Part shown: piece by piece, positions 8,527-17,970 of the stretch | How positions within the stretch are numbered: the stretch's first letter is position 1 | Layout: every line of letters begins with the position of its first letter | DNA from: Marifrigoribacter sp047730175 | GTDB lineage: Bacteria > Bacteroidota > Bacteroidia > Flavobacteriales > Flavobacteriaceae | DNA: 64,000 nucleotides | Assembly: GCF_047730175.1 (NCBI RefSeq) | Contig: NZ_CP159833.1 | Coordinates: 372,001 to 436,000, forward strand | Direction of reading: 5' to 3' | Notes under the pieces: generated by a model | The model's database searches: none | Seen by the model: only the letters and a program-made list of their open reading frames with translations | What the model was told of the DNA's origin: nothing | Translations under genes and position numbers: made by a program

Positions 8527-9199
8527 TATTTCTTTTACTTCGTCATTTTCAGTAATGGCACAAGAAGAAAATACTGCTGTAACCGACACGATCACCAAAA
8601 ATGAAAAATATGGTTTACGGGTAGGCGCAGACATATCGAAACCCATTCGTTCTTTTTTTGAAGATGATTATACAGGCTTTGAAATCATGGCTGATTTTAG
8701 AGTCACTAAAAAGTTTTATGCTGCTATTGAACTTGGAAACGAAACCAAGGATCGTTTTGAAGAAAATTTAAACTCTTCTACGAATGGAAGTTATGCTAAA
8801 ATAGGCTTCAACTTCAACTCATATAATAACTGGCTAGGAATGAACAATGAAATTTCTGCTGGAATGCGTTATGGTTTTTCAACTTTTAAACAAGAATTAT
8901 TGGGCTATACTATCTATACCGGAGACGATACTTTTCCAACTACTTTTATTGAAAATCCAATAGAATATAAAGGGCTAACTGCTCATTGGGCTGAAATTAT
9001 TATGAGTATAAAAACTGAAATTTTTAACAACTTATATCTTTCCCTTAATGTTCAATTAAAACGTAAAATATCTGAAGATAAGCCAGAAAATTTTAAAAAT
9101 TTATTTATTCCAGGCTTCAATAGAACCTACGATTTTAGTGAGTTTGGAGTTGGTTATGGATATACACTCTCCTATTTAATTCCTATTTTTAAAAAATAA
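8498..9199 (+). CDS. DUF6048 family outer-membrane barrel-like protein
   Basis: A secreted protein (signal peptide ending SVMAQEEN) whose remaining sequence alternates polar and hydrophobic residues and ends in a strand with aromatic residues, as in small outer-membrane beta barrels. The blocks GLRVGADISKPIRS and FEIMADFRVTKKFYAAIELG fit the DUF6048 family, which typically follows a DUF6452 gene. The frame is open from 8477, but ATG 8498 (MKHILIFFIS) gives the cleanest signal peptide and is chosen; ATG 8492 is also possible. It overlaps the lipoprotein gene by about 29 bases. Function unknown. Confidence 0.68.
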   Translation: MKHILIFFISISFTSSFSVMAQEENTAVTDTITKNEKYGLRVGADISKPIRSFFEDDYTGFEIMADFRVTKKFYAAIELGNETKDRFEENLNSSTNGSYAKIGFNFNSYNNWLGMNNEISAGMRYGFSTFKQELLGYTIYTGDDTFPTTFIENPIEYKGLTAHWAEIIMSIKTEIFNNLYLSLNVQLKRKISEDKPENFKNLFIPGFNRTYDFSEFGVGYGYTLSYLIPIFKK

Positions 9200-9291
9200 C
9201 AAAGTTCCTTTTCAATATTTATTTTTTACTTATTTTATTATAACTAAGTATTTGTATATTTGAATCATAACCGTCTAATTGAATCATTAAA

Positions 9292-10698
9292 ATGAATACT
9301 AAGTTATTGCATTTTTTATTTAAACCAATAGATGCATCTATTGTAGCTACATTTCGTATTGTTTTTGGGTGCTTTATGACTTATCAAGTGTTTACTTTCA
9401 TTAAAATTGATTTTGTGTATCAATTTATGACAGGCCCAGAAATATTATTTCCATATCAAGAGTTATCATTTTTAAAACCGCTATCAAAAAGTATCCTTAA
9501 GGTTTTAAATTTAGGCCTTCTTTTCTCTGCCGTTTTTATAGCAATAGGATTCTTGTATCGATATGCTATGATATTTTTCTTTGTCGTTTTCACCTATTTT
9601 ACTTTTATAGACGCAACTCTTTACAATAATCATCTTTACTTAATCTCTTTAATTGCTTTTGTAATGATTTTTATTAATGCTGATAATAAATACAGTGTTA
9701 AATCAATTTTATCTAAAAATGAGAACTTAAACTTTATTCCTGCTTGGAATAAGTATCTTTTAATTTTCTTAATTTCCCTGCCCTATATTTTTGGTGGAAT
9801 TGCAAAATTGTCGCCAAATTGGCTCAATACTGATTTACCACAAATAATCATAGATTCTTCTAGAGGAAACATCCTTAACTCCCTATTTTCTGATCGCTTC
9901 TTAGACCTATTTATTACCTATGGAGGAATTATTTATGATTTATTAATTGTATTTATTTTATTAAATAAACGCACACGGATTATTGGGGTTATTCTTGTTT
10001 TAATATTCAATTTAACTAATAACTTTATATTATTTAATGATATTGGAATCTTTCCTTTCTTTATGATTTGTAGTACTATTTTATTTTTTAATACTTCAAA
10101 AGTGAGTCGCTTTTTAGAACGATTATTTAGTAAGAAAGTCAATACAGAAGAGTTAGATGAGTTTGAAGAGTCTGTTGAAGAAGTTAAAATTGAAGAAACA
10201 GAAAACCCTCCAGAATTAAAATGGAATGTATCAAGAAGACTGGTGAGCTTCCTCTTAATTCTTTTTATGATTTTTCATTTGGCAATGCCTTTTAGGTATT
10301 TACTATATACCGACAACCCAGAATGGACAGGTATTGCTTCTCGTTATTCCTGGCGAATGAAAATGCAGTCTAAAGAGATAACCGATTTTAAAGTTACCAT
10401 GACAGATAAATTAAGTGGTGATGTAATGGATATAGATATCGCTCCTTTTTTAACAACAAATCAAGCAGCACATATAGCGGAAGATCCTTATAATGTTATA
10501 TACTTAGCCAAATATTTAAAGCAAAAGGCATTAAAAAAATATGCGAAAGTGGATCCCATTATACACATAGATTTAAAAGTGAAATTTAATGGACTTCCTA
10601 CTCAGGCAATGTTTCCACCGACCTTAGAGTTAACTCAAATCAACGAAAAGAATTATACAGATGACTCTTGGATGCTTCCTTTAAAAATGAATGAATAA
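9292..10698 (+). CDS. HTTM-domain (vitamin K-dependent gamma-carboxylase-like) membrane protein
   Basis: A 468-residue integral membrane protein. The N-terminal 290 residues carry multiple hydrophobic helices with the HTTM hallmarks: PIDASIVATFRIVFGCFM at the start, YNNHLYL near residue 112 and YIFGGIAKLSPNWL near residue 165. An acidic linker (about 281-305) leads to a further helix and a soluble domain ending PPTLELTQINEKNY. The family is related to gamma-glutamyl carboxylase, but the bacterial members' reaction is not established. A TATATTTG box lies at 9255-9262. It stands alone, convergent with the RlmL-like gene. Confidence 0.82.
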   Translation: MNTKLLHFLFKPIDASIVATFRIVFGCFMTYQVFTFIKIDFVYQFMTGPEILFPYQELSFLKPLSKSILKVLNLGLLFSAVFIAIGFLYRYAMIFFFVVFTYFTFIDATLYNNHLYLISLIAFVMIFINADNKYSVKSILSKNENLNFIPAWNKYLLIFLISLPYIFGGIAKLSPNWLNTDLPQIIIDSSRGNILNSLFSDRFLDLFITYGGIIYDLLIVFILLNKRTRIIGVILVLIFNLTNNFILFNDIGIFPFFMICSTILFFNTSKVSRFLERLFSKKVNTEELDEFEESVEEVKIEETENPPELKWNVSRRLVSFLLILFMIFHLAMPFRYLLYTDNPEWTGIASRYSWRMKMQSKEITDFKVTMTDKLSGDVMDIDIAPFLTTNQAAHIAEDPYNVIYLAKYLKQKALKKYAKVDPIIHIDLKVKFNGLPTQAMFPPTLELTQINEKNYTDDSWMLPLKMNE

Positions 10699-10703
10699 TT
10701 TAA

Positions 10704-11882
10704 TTACTCTTCCTCTTTAAACTCACGTCCTTGCTTTTTAGCTTTTCGACTTCCTTCATACATTTCGTATTTAACAAATCGACTTTCTAATTTACCATTA
10801 TACAATTTAATTTTTCTAGAAGGTCGTAAACCAACATGTTTTAAGGCTTCCATACTAGAGGTGATCATCCAAGCTTGCGTATTTGAATACCCTCGTTTTA
10901 ACGTATTTCCTATAGAAGAATATAACTCTTCGATATTCGCAGAGAGTCGCTCATCGTAAGGCGGATTAAAAACCATAAATAATTGCCTTCCTGTTTCTTT
11001 TTTACTTTCAAAAAAGTCCTGCTCTTTTATTGATATAAACTCCTCAAGGTTTGCACTTTTAATATTTTCTTCAGCTCTTTCTAACACTCTCGCATCTTTA
11101 TCGGAACCATAAATTTTAAAATGAAAATCTCGAACTTTCTTTAAAGCAGAAGCTTCTATTAATTCATATAAATCCACATCAAAATCGGGCCAGTTTTCAA
11201 AACCAAATTCCTTCCTGTTTAAATTTGCAGGAATATTACAGGCGATCATTGCTGCTTCAGTTAAAATGGTACCTCCTCCACACATAGGATCCATTAAATC
11301 ACATTGCCCAGTCCATCCAGAAAGCATGATTAAACCTGCCGCTAAGACCTCATTGATGGGAGCTAATGTAGTTGCTACTTTATAGCCTCTTTTATGTAAA
11401 GATTGCCCAGAACTATCTAAAGAAACGGTACAAATATTACGGTCTATATGAATGTTAATACGAAGGGTTGGATGGTCTAAATCTACATCAGGGCGAATGC
11501 CTTCCTTGTCTCTAAATCGATCTACAATCGCATCTTTCGTTTTTAAAGAAATATATTGTGAATGGGTAAAATGATCTGAAAAAACGGTTGCATCTACAGC
11601 TAAACTCCCCTCTTTATCCATGTAATTTTCCCAAGGAATTTCATATACTTTTTTATATAAATCCTTTTCGGTAAAAATATTAAATACGGTAATCGGTTTT
11701 AAAATTTTAATCGCTGTACGACAACATAAATTGGCTTTGTACATAAACCCTAAGTCACCTTTAAAAGTAACATTACGAGTTCCAGTTTCAACATTCGAAG
11801 CTCCTAGTTGTCTTAATTCTTGTGCCAATAATTCTTCAAAACCATATAAAGTTTTGGCAAGCATTTTAAAATTTTTTTCCAT
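10704..11882 (-). CDS. THUMP-domain RNA methyltransferase, RlmL-like
   Basis: A 392-residue class I SAM-dependent methyltransferase of the UPF0020/RlmL group, which makes N2-methylguanine in 23S rRNA. Residues about 5-155 hold the ferredoxin-like and THUMP region (VTFKGDLGFMYKANLCCRTA). The catalytic domain shows LMDPMCGGGTILTEAA near residue 197 and the NPPYDERL motif near residue 308. The lysine-rich tail (GSRKAKKQGREFKEEE) is likely RNA-binding. It equals the N-terminal half of the fused enterobacterial RlmKL. It ends 5 bases from the convergent HTTM gene, with no hairpin between them. Confidence 0.88.
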   Translation of the reverse strand: MEKNFKMLAKTLYGFEELLAQELRQLGASNVETGTRNVTFKGDLGFMYKANLCCRTAIKILKPITVFNIFTEKDLYKKVYEIPWENYMDKEGSLAVDATVFSDHFTHSQYISLKTKDAIVDRFRDKEGIRPDVDLDHPTLRINIHIDRNICTVSLDSSGQSLHKRGYKVATTLAPINEVLAAGLIMLSGWTGQCDLMDPMCGGGTILTEAAMIACNIPANLNRKEFGFENWPDFDVDLYELIEASALKKVRDFHFKIYGSDKDARVLERAEENIKSANLEEFISIKEQDFFESKKETGRQLFMVFNPPYDERLSANIEELYSSIGNTLKRGYSNTQAWMITSSMEALKHVGLRPSRKIKLYNGKLESRFVKYEMYEGSRKAKKQGREFKEEE

Positions 11883-11915
11883 AATATTCCTCGTGAATAC
11901 GGGGATCTTTTTTAG

Positions 11916-12074
11916 ATACTCAAACTAAGGATATTTCCAAATTTTAACTTCGTTCTTTTTCCTTTTAGCTTTGTTAAAAATTTTAACCGTAACGATGCTA
12001 TGCTTAAAATTTTTGCCGCCCTAAAAGAAAAAATAATACTACTAAAAACTCGAAAATATCCTTAGTTTGAGTAT
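11916..12074. repeat. 159-bp palindromic element (MITE-like or long hairpin)
   Basis: Perfect 21-bp terminal inverted repeats (11916-11936 and 12054-12074; ATACTCAAACTAAGGATATT inward) enclose about 117 bp that also fold on themselves (CTTTTAG/CTAAAAG and TTAAAA/TTTTAA pairs). No ORF inside. The layout suggests a mobile miniature element or a REP-like hairpin between the RlmL-like gene and a methyltransferase gene. Confidence 0.75.
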
Positions 12075-12159
12075 AAACCAATAATTCTATTTAAATAAAA
12101 AAGCTTCCTATAAATTAAGGAGCAAAAATACAGTATTTTTGTAGCCGAAAATCCTATTC

Positions 12160-12894
12160 ATGCAAAAAGATAATAATAATTGGTACGCCTCTTGGTTTGA
12201 CACTCCATTTTACCACATCCTTTATAAAGAAAGGGATGAAACGGAAGCTGCCGAATTCATGAATACCTTGATGCAGTTTCTTAGGATCCCAAAAGGAGCA
12301 GAAATATTAGATCTTGCCTGTGGTAAAGGAAGGCATGCGCAATATTTAAATACACTAGGGTATCATGTTACGGGTGTAGATTTATCTCCAGAAAGTATTG
12401 CTTTTGCAAAACAATTTGAAAATGAGACCCTACATTTTAAGGAACACGATATGTGTATCCCTTTTCCAAAAAAGTTTGATGCCGTAGTTAATTTGTTTAC
12501 CAGTTTTGGTTATTTTGAAAATGAAGAAGATAACCTAAGAACCATAAAAGCCATTAAAGAAGAAATAAAACCAAATGGTTTTGGGGTGATCGATTTTTTA
12601 AATGTGGACTATGTAAAGCAACATATTGTCTCTTCTGAAATAAAAATAGTCGATGGAATATCTTTCCATATCAAGCGTAAAATTGAAGCAGGGTATATTA
12701 TTAAAGACATCCATTTTTCTCATAATGAAAATGAGTATTCCTTTGTGGAAAAAGTAAAAGCAATTACATTAGAAAATTTTGAAACCTATTTTAAAGAAGC
12801 TGGTATCACATTAAGACATTGCTTTGGCGATTATCAATTAACGCCCTATGCTAAAAACACTTCAGAACGTTTAATACTTATCTTTAGCATATGA
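12160..12894 (+). CDS. Class I SAM-dependent methyltransferase
   Basis: A 244-residue soluble methyltransferase of the Methyltransf_25/11 type. Motif I is ILDLACGKGRHAQYL near residues 46-60. The acidic residue that binds the SAM ribose is in GVDLSPESI near 68-76, and motif IV is FDAVVNLFTSFGYF. The substrate cannot be deduced. A TATTTTTG -10-like box lies at 12134-12141. Its stop overlaps the ATG of the ZIP transporter gene by four bases (ATGA), so the two are translationally coupled. Confidence 0.85.
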   Translation: MQKDNNNWYASWFDTPFYHILYKERDETEAAEFMNTLMQFLRIPKGAEILDLACGKGRHAQYLNTLGYHVTGVDLSPESIAFAKQFENETLHFKEHDMCIPFPKKFDAVVNLFTSFGYFENEEDNLRTIKAIKEEIKPNGFGVIDFLNVDYVKQHIVSSEIKIVDGISFHIKRKIEAGYIIKDIHFSHNENEYSFVEKVKAITLENFETYFKEAGITLRHCFGDYQLTPYAKNTSERLILIFSI

Positions 12895-13559
12895 ATTACA
12901 TCCTACTATTTTTATCGGTTATCATCGGTTATTTTATTGCTACGCTAGTAAAAGGAAAGAACTTAAAGTTTATGCCTATCTTCTTAGCTTTTAGTGGGTC
13001 TTTTTTACTTTCTGTTACCTTATTGGAATTATTACCAGAAGTATTTCAAGAACCTTCCAAACGTATTGGAATATTTATCTTGTTGGGAATTGTTATACAA
13101 ATATGTTTAGAGTTTTTCTCTAAAGGAGCCGAACACGGCCATGTACACCTTCATGATGCCCAGCAAAAATTTCCATGGTTGTTATTGATAAGTTTAAGTG
13201 TGCATGCCTTCTTGGAAGGGTTTCCTATTAGTGATCATAATCATTTATTATTAGGGGTGATCGTTCATAAAATACCGATTGCTATTATCTTATCGGTATT
13301 CTTCATACAAGCAGGATACAAAAAAAGTACTACACTCCTATTTCTCTTTTTGTTTGCGATCATGACGCCATTAGGAAGTTGGGTTTCTACCTATTCCGAA
13401 GCAATTAGTAGTTATTCAACAGAGATTACAGCAATCACCATTGGTGTTTTTCTTCATGTTTCTACTACAATACTTTTTGAAAGCTCAAAAAACCACACCT
13501 TTAATTTATCGAAAATGACAGCCGTGATTCTTGCCACGGTATTGGCGTATTTTCTGTAA
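12891..13559 (+). CDS. ZIP family divalent metal transporter
   Basis: A 222-residue protein with about eight hydrophobic segments. A histidine-rich loop (HGHVHLHD, near residues 82-89) separates helix 3 from the core. The metal-site helices read LSVHAFLEGFP near residue 103 and VIVHKIPIAIIL near residue 123, the conserved His/Glu pairs of ZIP helices 4 and 5. It probably imports zinc or a similar divalent metal across the inner membrane. Coupled to the upstream methyltransferase gene. The length fits bacterial ZIP proteins, a little short. Confidence 0.85.
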   Translation: MNYILLFLSVIIGYFIATLVKGKNLKFMPIFLAFSGSFLLSVTLLELLPEVFQEPSKRIGIFILLGIVIQICLEFFSKGAEHGHVHLHDAQQKFPWLLLISLSVHAFLEGFPISDHNHLLLGVIVHKIPIAIILSVFFIQAGYKKSTTLLFLFLFAIMTPLGSWVSTYSEAISSYSTEITAITIGVFLHVSTTILFESSKNHTFNLSKMTAVILATVLAYFL

Positions 13560-13573
13560 AGAGTAATTATTCT

Positions 13574-13751
13574 TGTCTTTATGAATGAAGGAAGAAAAAT
13601 AAAAGTAATCTCCAAATAAATGTCTTTGCGAAGGAAGAATAACTGAAGCAATCTCTAAAAAAAAAATGTCCTTACAAACGCAATGAGGTAATCTCATATA
13701 TTGGAATTAAATTCGTGAGATTGTCACGGGCTTCGCCCTCACAAAGACAAT
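13574..13751. repeat. Degenerate tandem and inverted repeat cluster
   Basis: Three diverged direct units begin TGTCTTT or TGTCCTT at 13574, 13621 and 13667; each runs about 35-45 bp and ends in (G/C)AATCTC or GTAATCTC. A fourth unit at about 13714-13751 is inverted and carries an internal ACGGGCTTCGCCCTC hairpin. No ORF. It resembles the intergenic short repeats common in Bacteroidota. The rest of the 13560-13870 gap shows nothing else. Confidence 0.55.
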
Positions 13752-13870
13752 ATGTGATAAACAAGCAGAAGCTACTCCAAAATCAGTATGACCTTCAGTA
13801 ATTAAAAGAGCAGTGTTAGTTGCTGTATCACATCGATCCTCATTAGCAATTTCTTACAGTATAAGTTTTA

Positions 13871-13906
13871 AAAAAAAACGCCTCCATTGCTGGAGGCGTT
13901 TTACTA
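13871..13906. terminator. Terminator of the first surface lipoprotein gene
   Basis: ACGCCTCC-ATTGCT-GGAGGCGT hairpin preceded by A-run and followed by TTTT. An identical hairpin with identical flank follows the second copy at 15870. Confidence 0.85.
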
Positions 13907-13928
13907 TTAAAATAAATTAATTTAATAT

Positions 13929-15680
13929 TTATTTATTTTGAAGACTTCTAATAAGTTTCTTTCTAGCGATTATATCACCTTGAGTAGCTGCCTTAAGTTC
14001 TCTAGGCGTAGCTGTAAACTTAACACTGTTTTCTTGAAGTGGTGCTGGTGCTAAACATGACACAGTACCTTCCCATCCTGGGAATGGCACAGAAGCATCA
14101 GAAATAAATACCACTGTCATAAATTGTCCAGTTGCAGTTACACTGTCACCTAATAAATCAGTTCCAGTAAATCCAGAACCACCATTTCTATCTGCAGAAA
14201 CAGGAACTCCTAAATCAGAAGCCATAATTTGAGGATCCCCTGAAGTAGCTCCATCGTAGAAATACATGTAATCCCATGTAGCTTCTAGATCAAACGCTGT
14301 AAAACCAACACTTGCAGTTAAACCAGCTGTAGCATCAACTAAAGTACTTTCAGTAATTCCAGTAGAGTAATCTCCACCAGTACCACCGTCATCAACATAA
14401 GTGTCACCACAAGTTAATGGAGCAGGAGGACATGCTGGGCACGTAGCTCCACCACAATCGATTCCAGTTTCATCTCCATTTTGGATTCCATCAGTACACG
14501 TTGGTGCAGAAGCACAAGTAATATCTAAACCGTAGTTTCCAGTTCCAGCACTAAACGCTTGAACAGATACTAATACATCTGAACCATCAGAAATATAAGA
14601 AATTTCAGACTGTAATCCACATGAATCATCTAAGTTAAATAACTCAGCTCCACCACATGCATCATATATTACTAAACGAGAATCGTAATCAGTTAATCCA
14701 CCACAAAGTGAAACAGTAACTTCATCACCAGCAGTTAAACCAGTAAGAGAATACCATACGTCTGGACCATAATTTCCATCATCGTCAGTAGCCGTAACAG
14801 TACTTCCAGTATAAGAACCTCCACAAACAGCAGCTTCTGCCGTAGCACAAGTATCATTTGCTGGAGCTGGAGGAGCACAAGTTACATCACCAGTAAAAGT
14901 ACCAGTAAAAGTACCGTGGTTACCAGAAACTAAAGACCAAGTACCAGCAGCTTCAGAACAGTCATCTACATTATTGTAGGTATGAGTTCCATTCCATGCA
15001 ACAACGTTAGAACCAAAAGTTCCACCACCAGCTATATCACAAGTTGTAGTAGCACCACCATCAATACATCCAGTTTGAGTACCACCATTGCTTAAGATAA
15101 CTCCTACGTCTACCATAGCAGTCAAAGAATCATCTGCAGATCCATCACCTACATAAATAAAACTTAAAGTACCAGTATCACCAGTAACTAATAATGGGTG
15201 AGCAGCACAATCATCACAAGCTAAAACTCCAGTAATAGGCACAACAGGTGCTCTAGAAGTTTCATGAGCAGCAATAGCTCCAGAAGTAATACCTTTGTAT
15301 ACTACATCAGATATTTGAACATTTGCTCCATCTAAATCAGCACTTAGTTTAAAAGATGCCATAATAGAAGAAGAACTAAATGCTAAGTTTTGAACTTCAG
15401 CCCCAGCTTCAATTGTTCTGTCTGCGATAAAATTAATTTCTTGTCCAGAAGTTAATTTTAACGTTGCTACACCTAAATTGTTTGGTGTAATATTAATTTC
15501 TAAAATACCTCTTTCCATGGTACCTTGAGTTGTAAAAACTCCTTTATAGACACCCATGTTGGTATCGTCATACTGTGCAAGAGTCGCCGACAAGTCTGCC
15601 GAAGAATCTGCTAATTCAACATCTTTAGTACATGAAAATACAAGTACCGATGCGAATAATAATAAGAAAATTTTTTTCAT
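13929..15680 (-). CDS. Surface lipoprotein with PPC-like and CUB-like domains, copy A
   Basis: A 583-residue predicted lipoprotein (signal LLFASVLVFSC, Cys 17) with many cysteines. In order: a family-specific N-terminal region to about 145; a Cys-rich beta region near 150-275; a PPC-like (pre-peptidase C-terminal) domain beginning PANDTCATAEAAVCGG; the Bacteroidota surface motif DGIQNGDETGIDCGG..CPAC; and a CUB-like domain (DATWDYMYFYDG-type) near 430-550. No T9SS sorting tail is evident, in keeping with lipid anchoring. It is a tandem duplicate of the gene at 15928-17682. The role is unknown; adhesion or ligand binding is an inference. Confidence 0.75.
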   Translation of the reverse strand: MKKIFLLLFASVLVFSCTKDVELADSSADLSATLAQYDDTNMGVYKGVFTTQGTMERGILEINITPNNLGVATLKLTSGQEINFIADRTIEAGAEVQNLAFSSSSIMASFKLSADLDGANVQISDVVYKGITSGAIAAHETSRAPVVPITGVLACDDCAAHPLLVTGDTGTLSFIYVGDGSADDSLTAMVDVGVILSNGGTQTGCIDGGATTTCDIAGGGTFGSNVVAWNGTHTYNNVDDCSEAAGTWSLVSGNHGTFTGTFTGDVTCAPPAPANDTCATAEAAVCGGSYTGSTVTATDDDGNYGPDVWYSLTGLTAGDEVTVSLCGGLTDYDSRLVIYDACGGAELFNLDDSCGLQSEISYISDGSDVLVSVQAFSAGTGNYGLDITCASAPTCTDGIQNGDETGIDCGGATCPACPPAPLTCGDTYVDDGGTGGDYSTGITESTLVDATAGLTASVGFTAFDLEATWDYMYFYDGATSGDPQIMASDLGVPVSADRNGGSGFTGTDLLGDSVTATGQFMTVVFISDASVPFPGWEGTVSCLAPAPLQENSVKFTATPRELKAATQGDIIARKKLIRSLQNK

Positions 15681-15861
15681 AATAGTTTGGTGTTGTTAAA
15701 TGATTTATAAATAATTTAAGTCTAATTTATACAAATAAACTTGTATTCATAAGGGTTTTTATTAGAAAAAAAAAGTTGGGTATTTCATCTAATAAACAAA
15801 CAATTTAACGACTTCACCTACCTAAAGTAGCTTAATTCTTACGCGGGAGTGGTGTAAAATT

Positions 15862-15905
15862 TATTGTATAAAAAAAACGCCTCCATTGCTGGAGGCGTTT
15901 TACTA
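15862..15905. terminator. Terminator of the second surface lipoprotein gene
   Basis: Same ACGCCTCC-ATTGCT-GGAGGCGT hairpin as at 13871, with the same downstream bases up to the coding region. The duplication therefore included the terminator. Confidence 0.85.
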
Positions 15906-15927
15906 TTAAAATAAATTAATTTAATAT

Positions 15928-17682
15928 TTATTTATTTTGAAGACTTCTAATAAGTTTCTTTCTAGCGATTATATCACCTTGAGTAGCTGCCTTAAGTTCT
16001 CTAGGCGTAGCTGTAAACTTAACACTGTTTTCTTGAAGTGGTGCTGGTGCTAAACATGACACATTACCTTCCCATCCTGGGAATGGCACAGAAGCATCAG
16101 AAATAAATACCACTGTCATAAATTGTCCAGTTGCAGTTACACTGTCACCTAATAAATCAGTTCCAGTAAATCCAGAACCACCATTTCTATCTGCAGAAAC
16201 AGGAACTCCTAAATCAGAAGCCATAATTTGAGGATCCCCTGAAGTAGCTCCATCGTAGAAATACATGAAATCCCATGTAGCTTCTATATCAAACGCTGTA
16301 AAACCAACACTTGCAGTTAAACCAGCTGTAGCATCAACTAAAGTACTTTCAGTAATATCAATAGAGTAATCTCCACCAGTACCACCGTCATCAACATAAA
16401 CATCACCACAAGTTAATGGAGCAGGAGGACATGCTGGGCACGTAGCTCCACCACAATCGATTCCTGTTTCGTCTCCATTTTGGATTCCATCATTACACGT
16501 TGGTGCAGCAGCACAAGTAATATCTAAACCGTAGTTTCCAGTTCCAGTACTAAATGCTTGTACAGATACTAATACATCTGAACCATCTGTAATGTAAATA
16601 ATCTCAGATTGAAGACCACATGAATCATCGTTTGTAGCTATTTCAGATCCACCACATGCATCATATATAACTAAACGAGAATCGTAAGTAGTTAATCCAC
16701 CACAAAGTGAAACAGTAACTTCTGTACCAGCAACTAAACCAGTAAGAGAATACCATACGTCAGGGCCATAAGCTCCATCGTCGTCAGTAGCCGTAACAGT
16801 ACTTCCAGTATAAGAACCTCCACAAACAGCAGCTTCTGCCGTAGCACAAGTATCATTTGCTGGAGCTCCAGGAACACAAGTTACATCACTAGTAAAAGTA
16901 CCAGCATAAGAACCGTGGTTACCTGAATCTAAAGACCAAGTACCAGCAGCTTCAGAACAATCACCTACATTATCATAGGTATGAGTTCCAATCCATGCAA
17001 TATCATTAGTACCTATAAGATCTCCACCAGTAATATCACAAGTAGTTTGAGCACCACCATCAACACATCCAGATTGTCCACCTGAAGTAGAAACGATAAC
17101 TCCTACATCAGCTAAAGCTGTAACCGTGTCATCGGCAGAACCATCACCTACATATAATAAACTAAAAGTTCCAGTATCACCTGTAACTAATAATGGGTGT
17201 GCAGCACAATCATCACAAGCTAATACTCCAGTAATAGGAACCACTGGTGCTCTTGAAGTATCGTGTGCAGCAATCATACCTGCTTTTTTACCATTGAACA
17301 TTACTCTAGAGATAATCACGTTTGATCCATCAATATCTGCTGTAAGCAAGAAAGATGTTTCTCCAAGACCAGCTCCAATCATTTTAAGTTCAAGAATTTC
17401 CATTTCTTCCTCAATAATTTGAGTAGAACGGAACGTAATTGTTTGTCCAGACACTAATTGAATAGTTGCAGTAGCGTAATTCTCAGGAATTACATTAATT
17501 TCTACTACTCCTCTTTCCATAGTCCCTTGTGTTGTAAATACTCCTTTATAGACACCTAAGTTGGTGGCATCATACTGGGAGATCGTCGACGTCAAGTCTG
17601 CCGAAGAATCTGCTAATTCAACATTTTTTGTACAAGAAAATACAAGTACCGATGCGAATAATAATAAGAAAATTTTTTTCAT
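15928..17682 (-). CDS. Surface lipoprotein with PPC-like and CUB-like domains, copy B
   Basis: A 584-residue paralogue of the downstream gene at 13929. The first 35 residues and everything after about residue 125 are nearly identical, including PPC-like, DGIQNGDETGIDCGG and CUB-like segments. Residues about 60-115 differ strongly (for example VSGQTITFRSTQIIEEEM against TSGQEINFIADRTIEAGA). That pattern suggests either selection on the N-terminal domain or gene conversion of the rest. Signal Cys at 17. The upstream bases of both copies are also similar (AATAGTTTG.TGTTGTT). About 245 bases separate the copies, so each may have its own promoter. Confidence 0.75.
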   Translation of the reverse strand: MKKIFLLLFASVLVFSCTKNVELADSSADLTSTISQYDATNLGVYKGVFTTQGTMERGVVEINVIPENYATATIQLVSGQTITFRSTQIIEEEMEILELKMIGAGLGETSFLLTADIDGSNVIISRVMFNGKKAGMIAAHDTSRAPVVPITGVLACDDCAAHPLLVTGDTGTFSLLYVGDGSADDTVTALADVGVIVSTSGGQSGCVDGGAQTTCDITGGDLIGTNDIAWIGTHTYDNVGDCSEAAGTWSLDSGNHGSYAGTFTSDVTCVPGAPANDTCATAEAAVCGGSYTGSTVTATDDDGAYGPDVWYSLTGLVAGTEVTVSLCGGLTTYDSRLVIYDACGGSEIATNDDSCGLQSEIIYITDGSDVLVSVQAFSTGTGNYGLDITCAAAPTCNDGIQNGDETGIDCGGATCPACPPAPLTCGDVYVDDGGTGGDYSIDITESTLVDATAGLTASVGFTAFDIEATWDFMYFYDGATSGDPQIMASDLGVPVSADRNGGSGFTGTDLLGDSVTATGQFMTVVFISDASVPFPGWEGNVSCLAPAPLQENSVKFTATPRELKAATQGDIIARKKLIRSLQNK

Positions 17683-17970
17683 AATAGTTTGTTGTTGTTT
17701 TATGATTCATAAATAACTGAGAAGCAATATAAGGAAATATTTAAATATTTGTTAAATAAAAAAAAAAAAAAATAGTCTCATACATTTAAGCTAAAATAAC
17801 TGCGTATTATCCGCTAATTCACTATATACATAAAGATATTTGTGCTATTTTGTTAAAAAATAAAATATTTAAATATTCCCTTATAATAAGATAGCTTGTT
17901 TATTTTTCAAATAGAATTAAAATTCCACTGTTTTATATATATTTGTTTTTTATCATTATAATACTTAATT

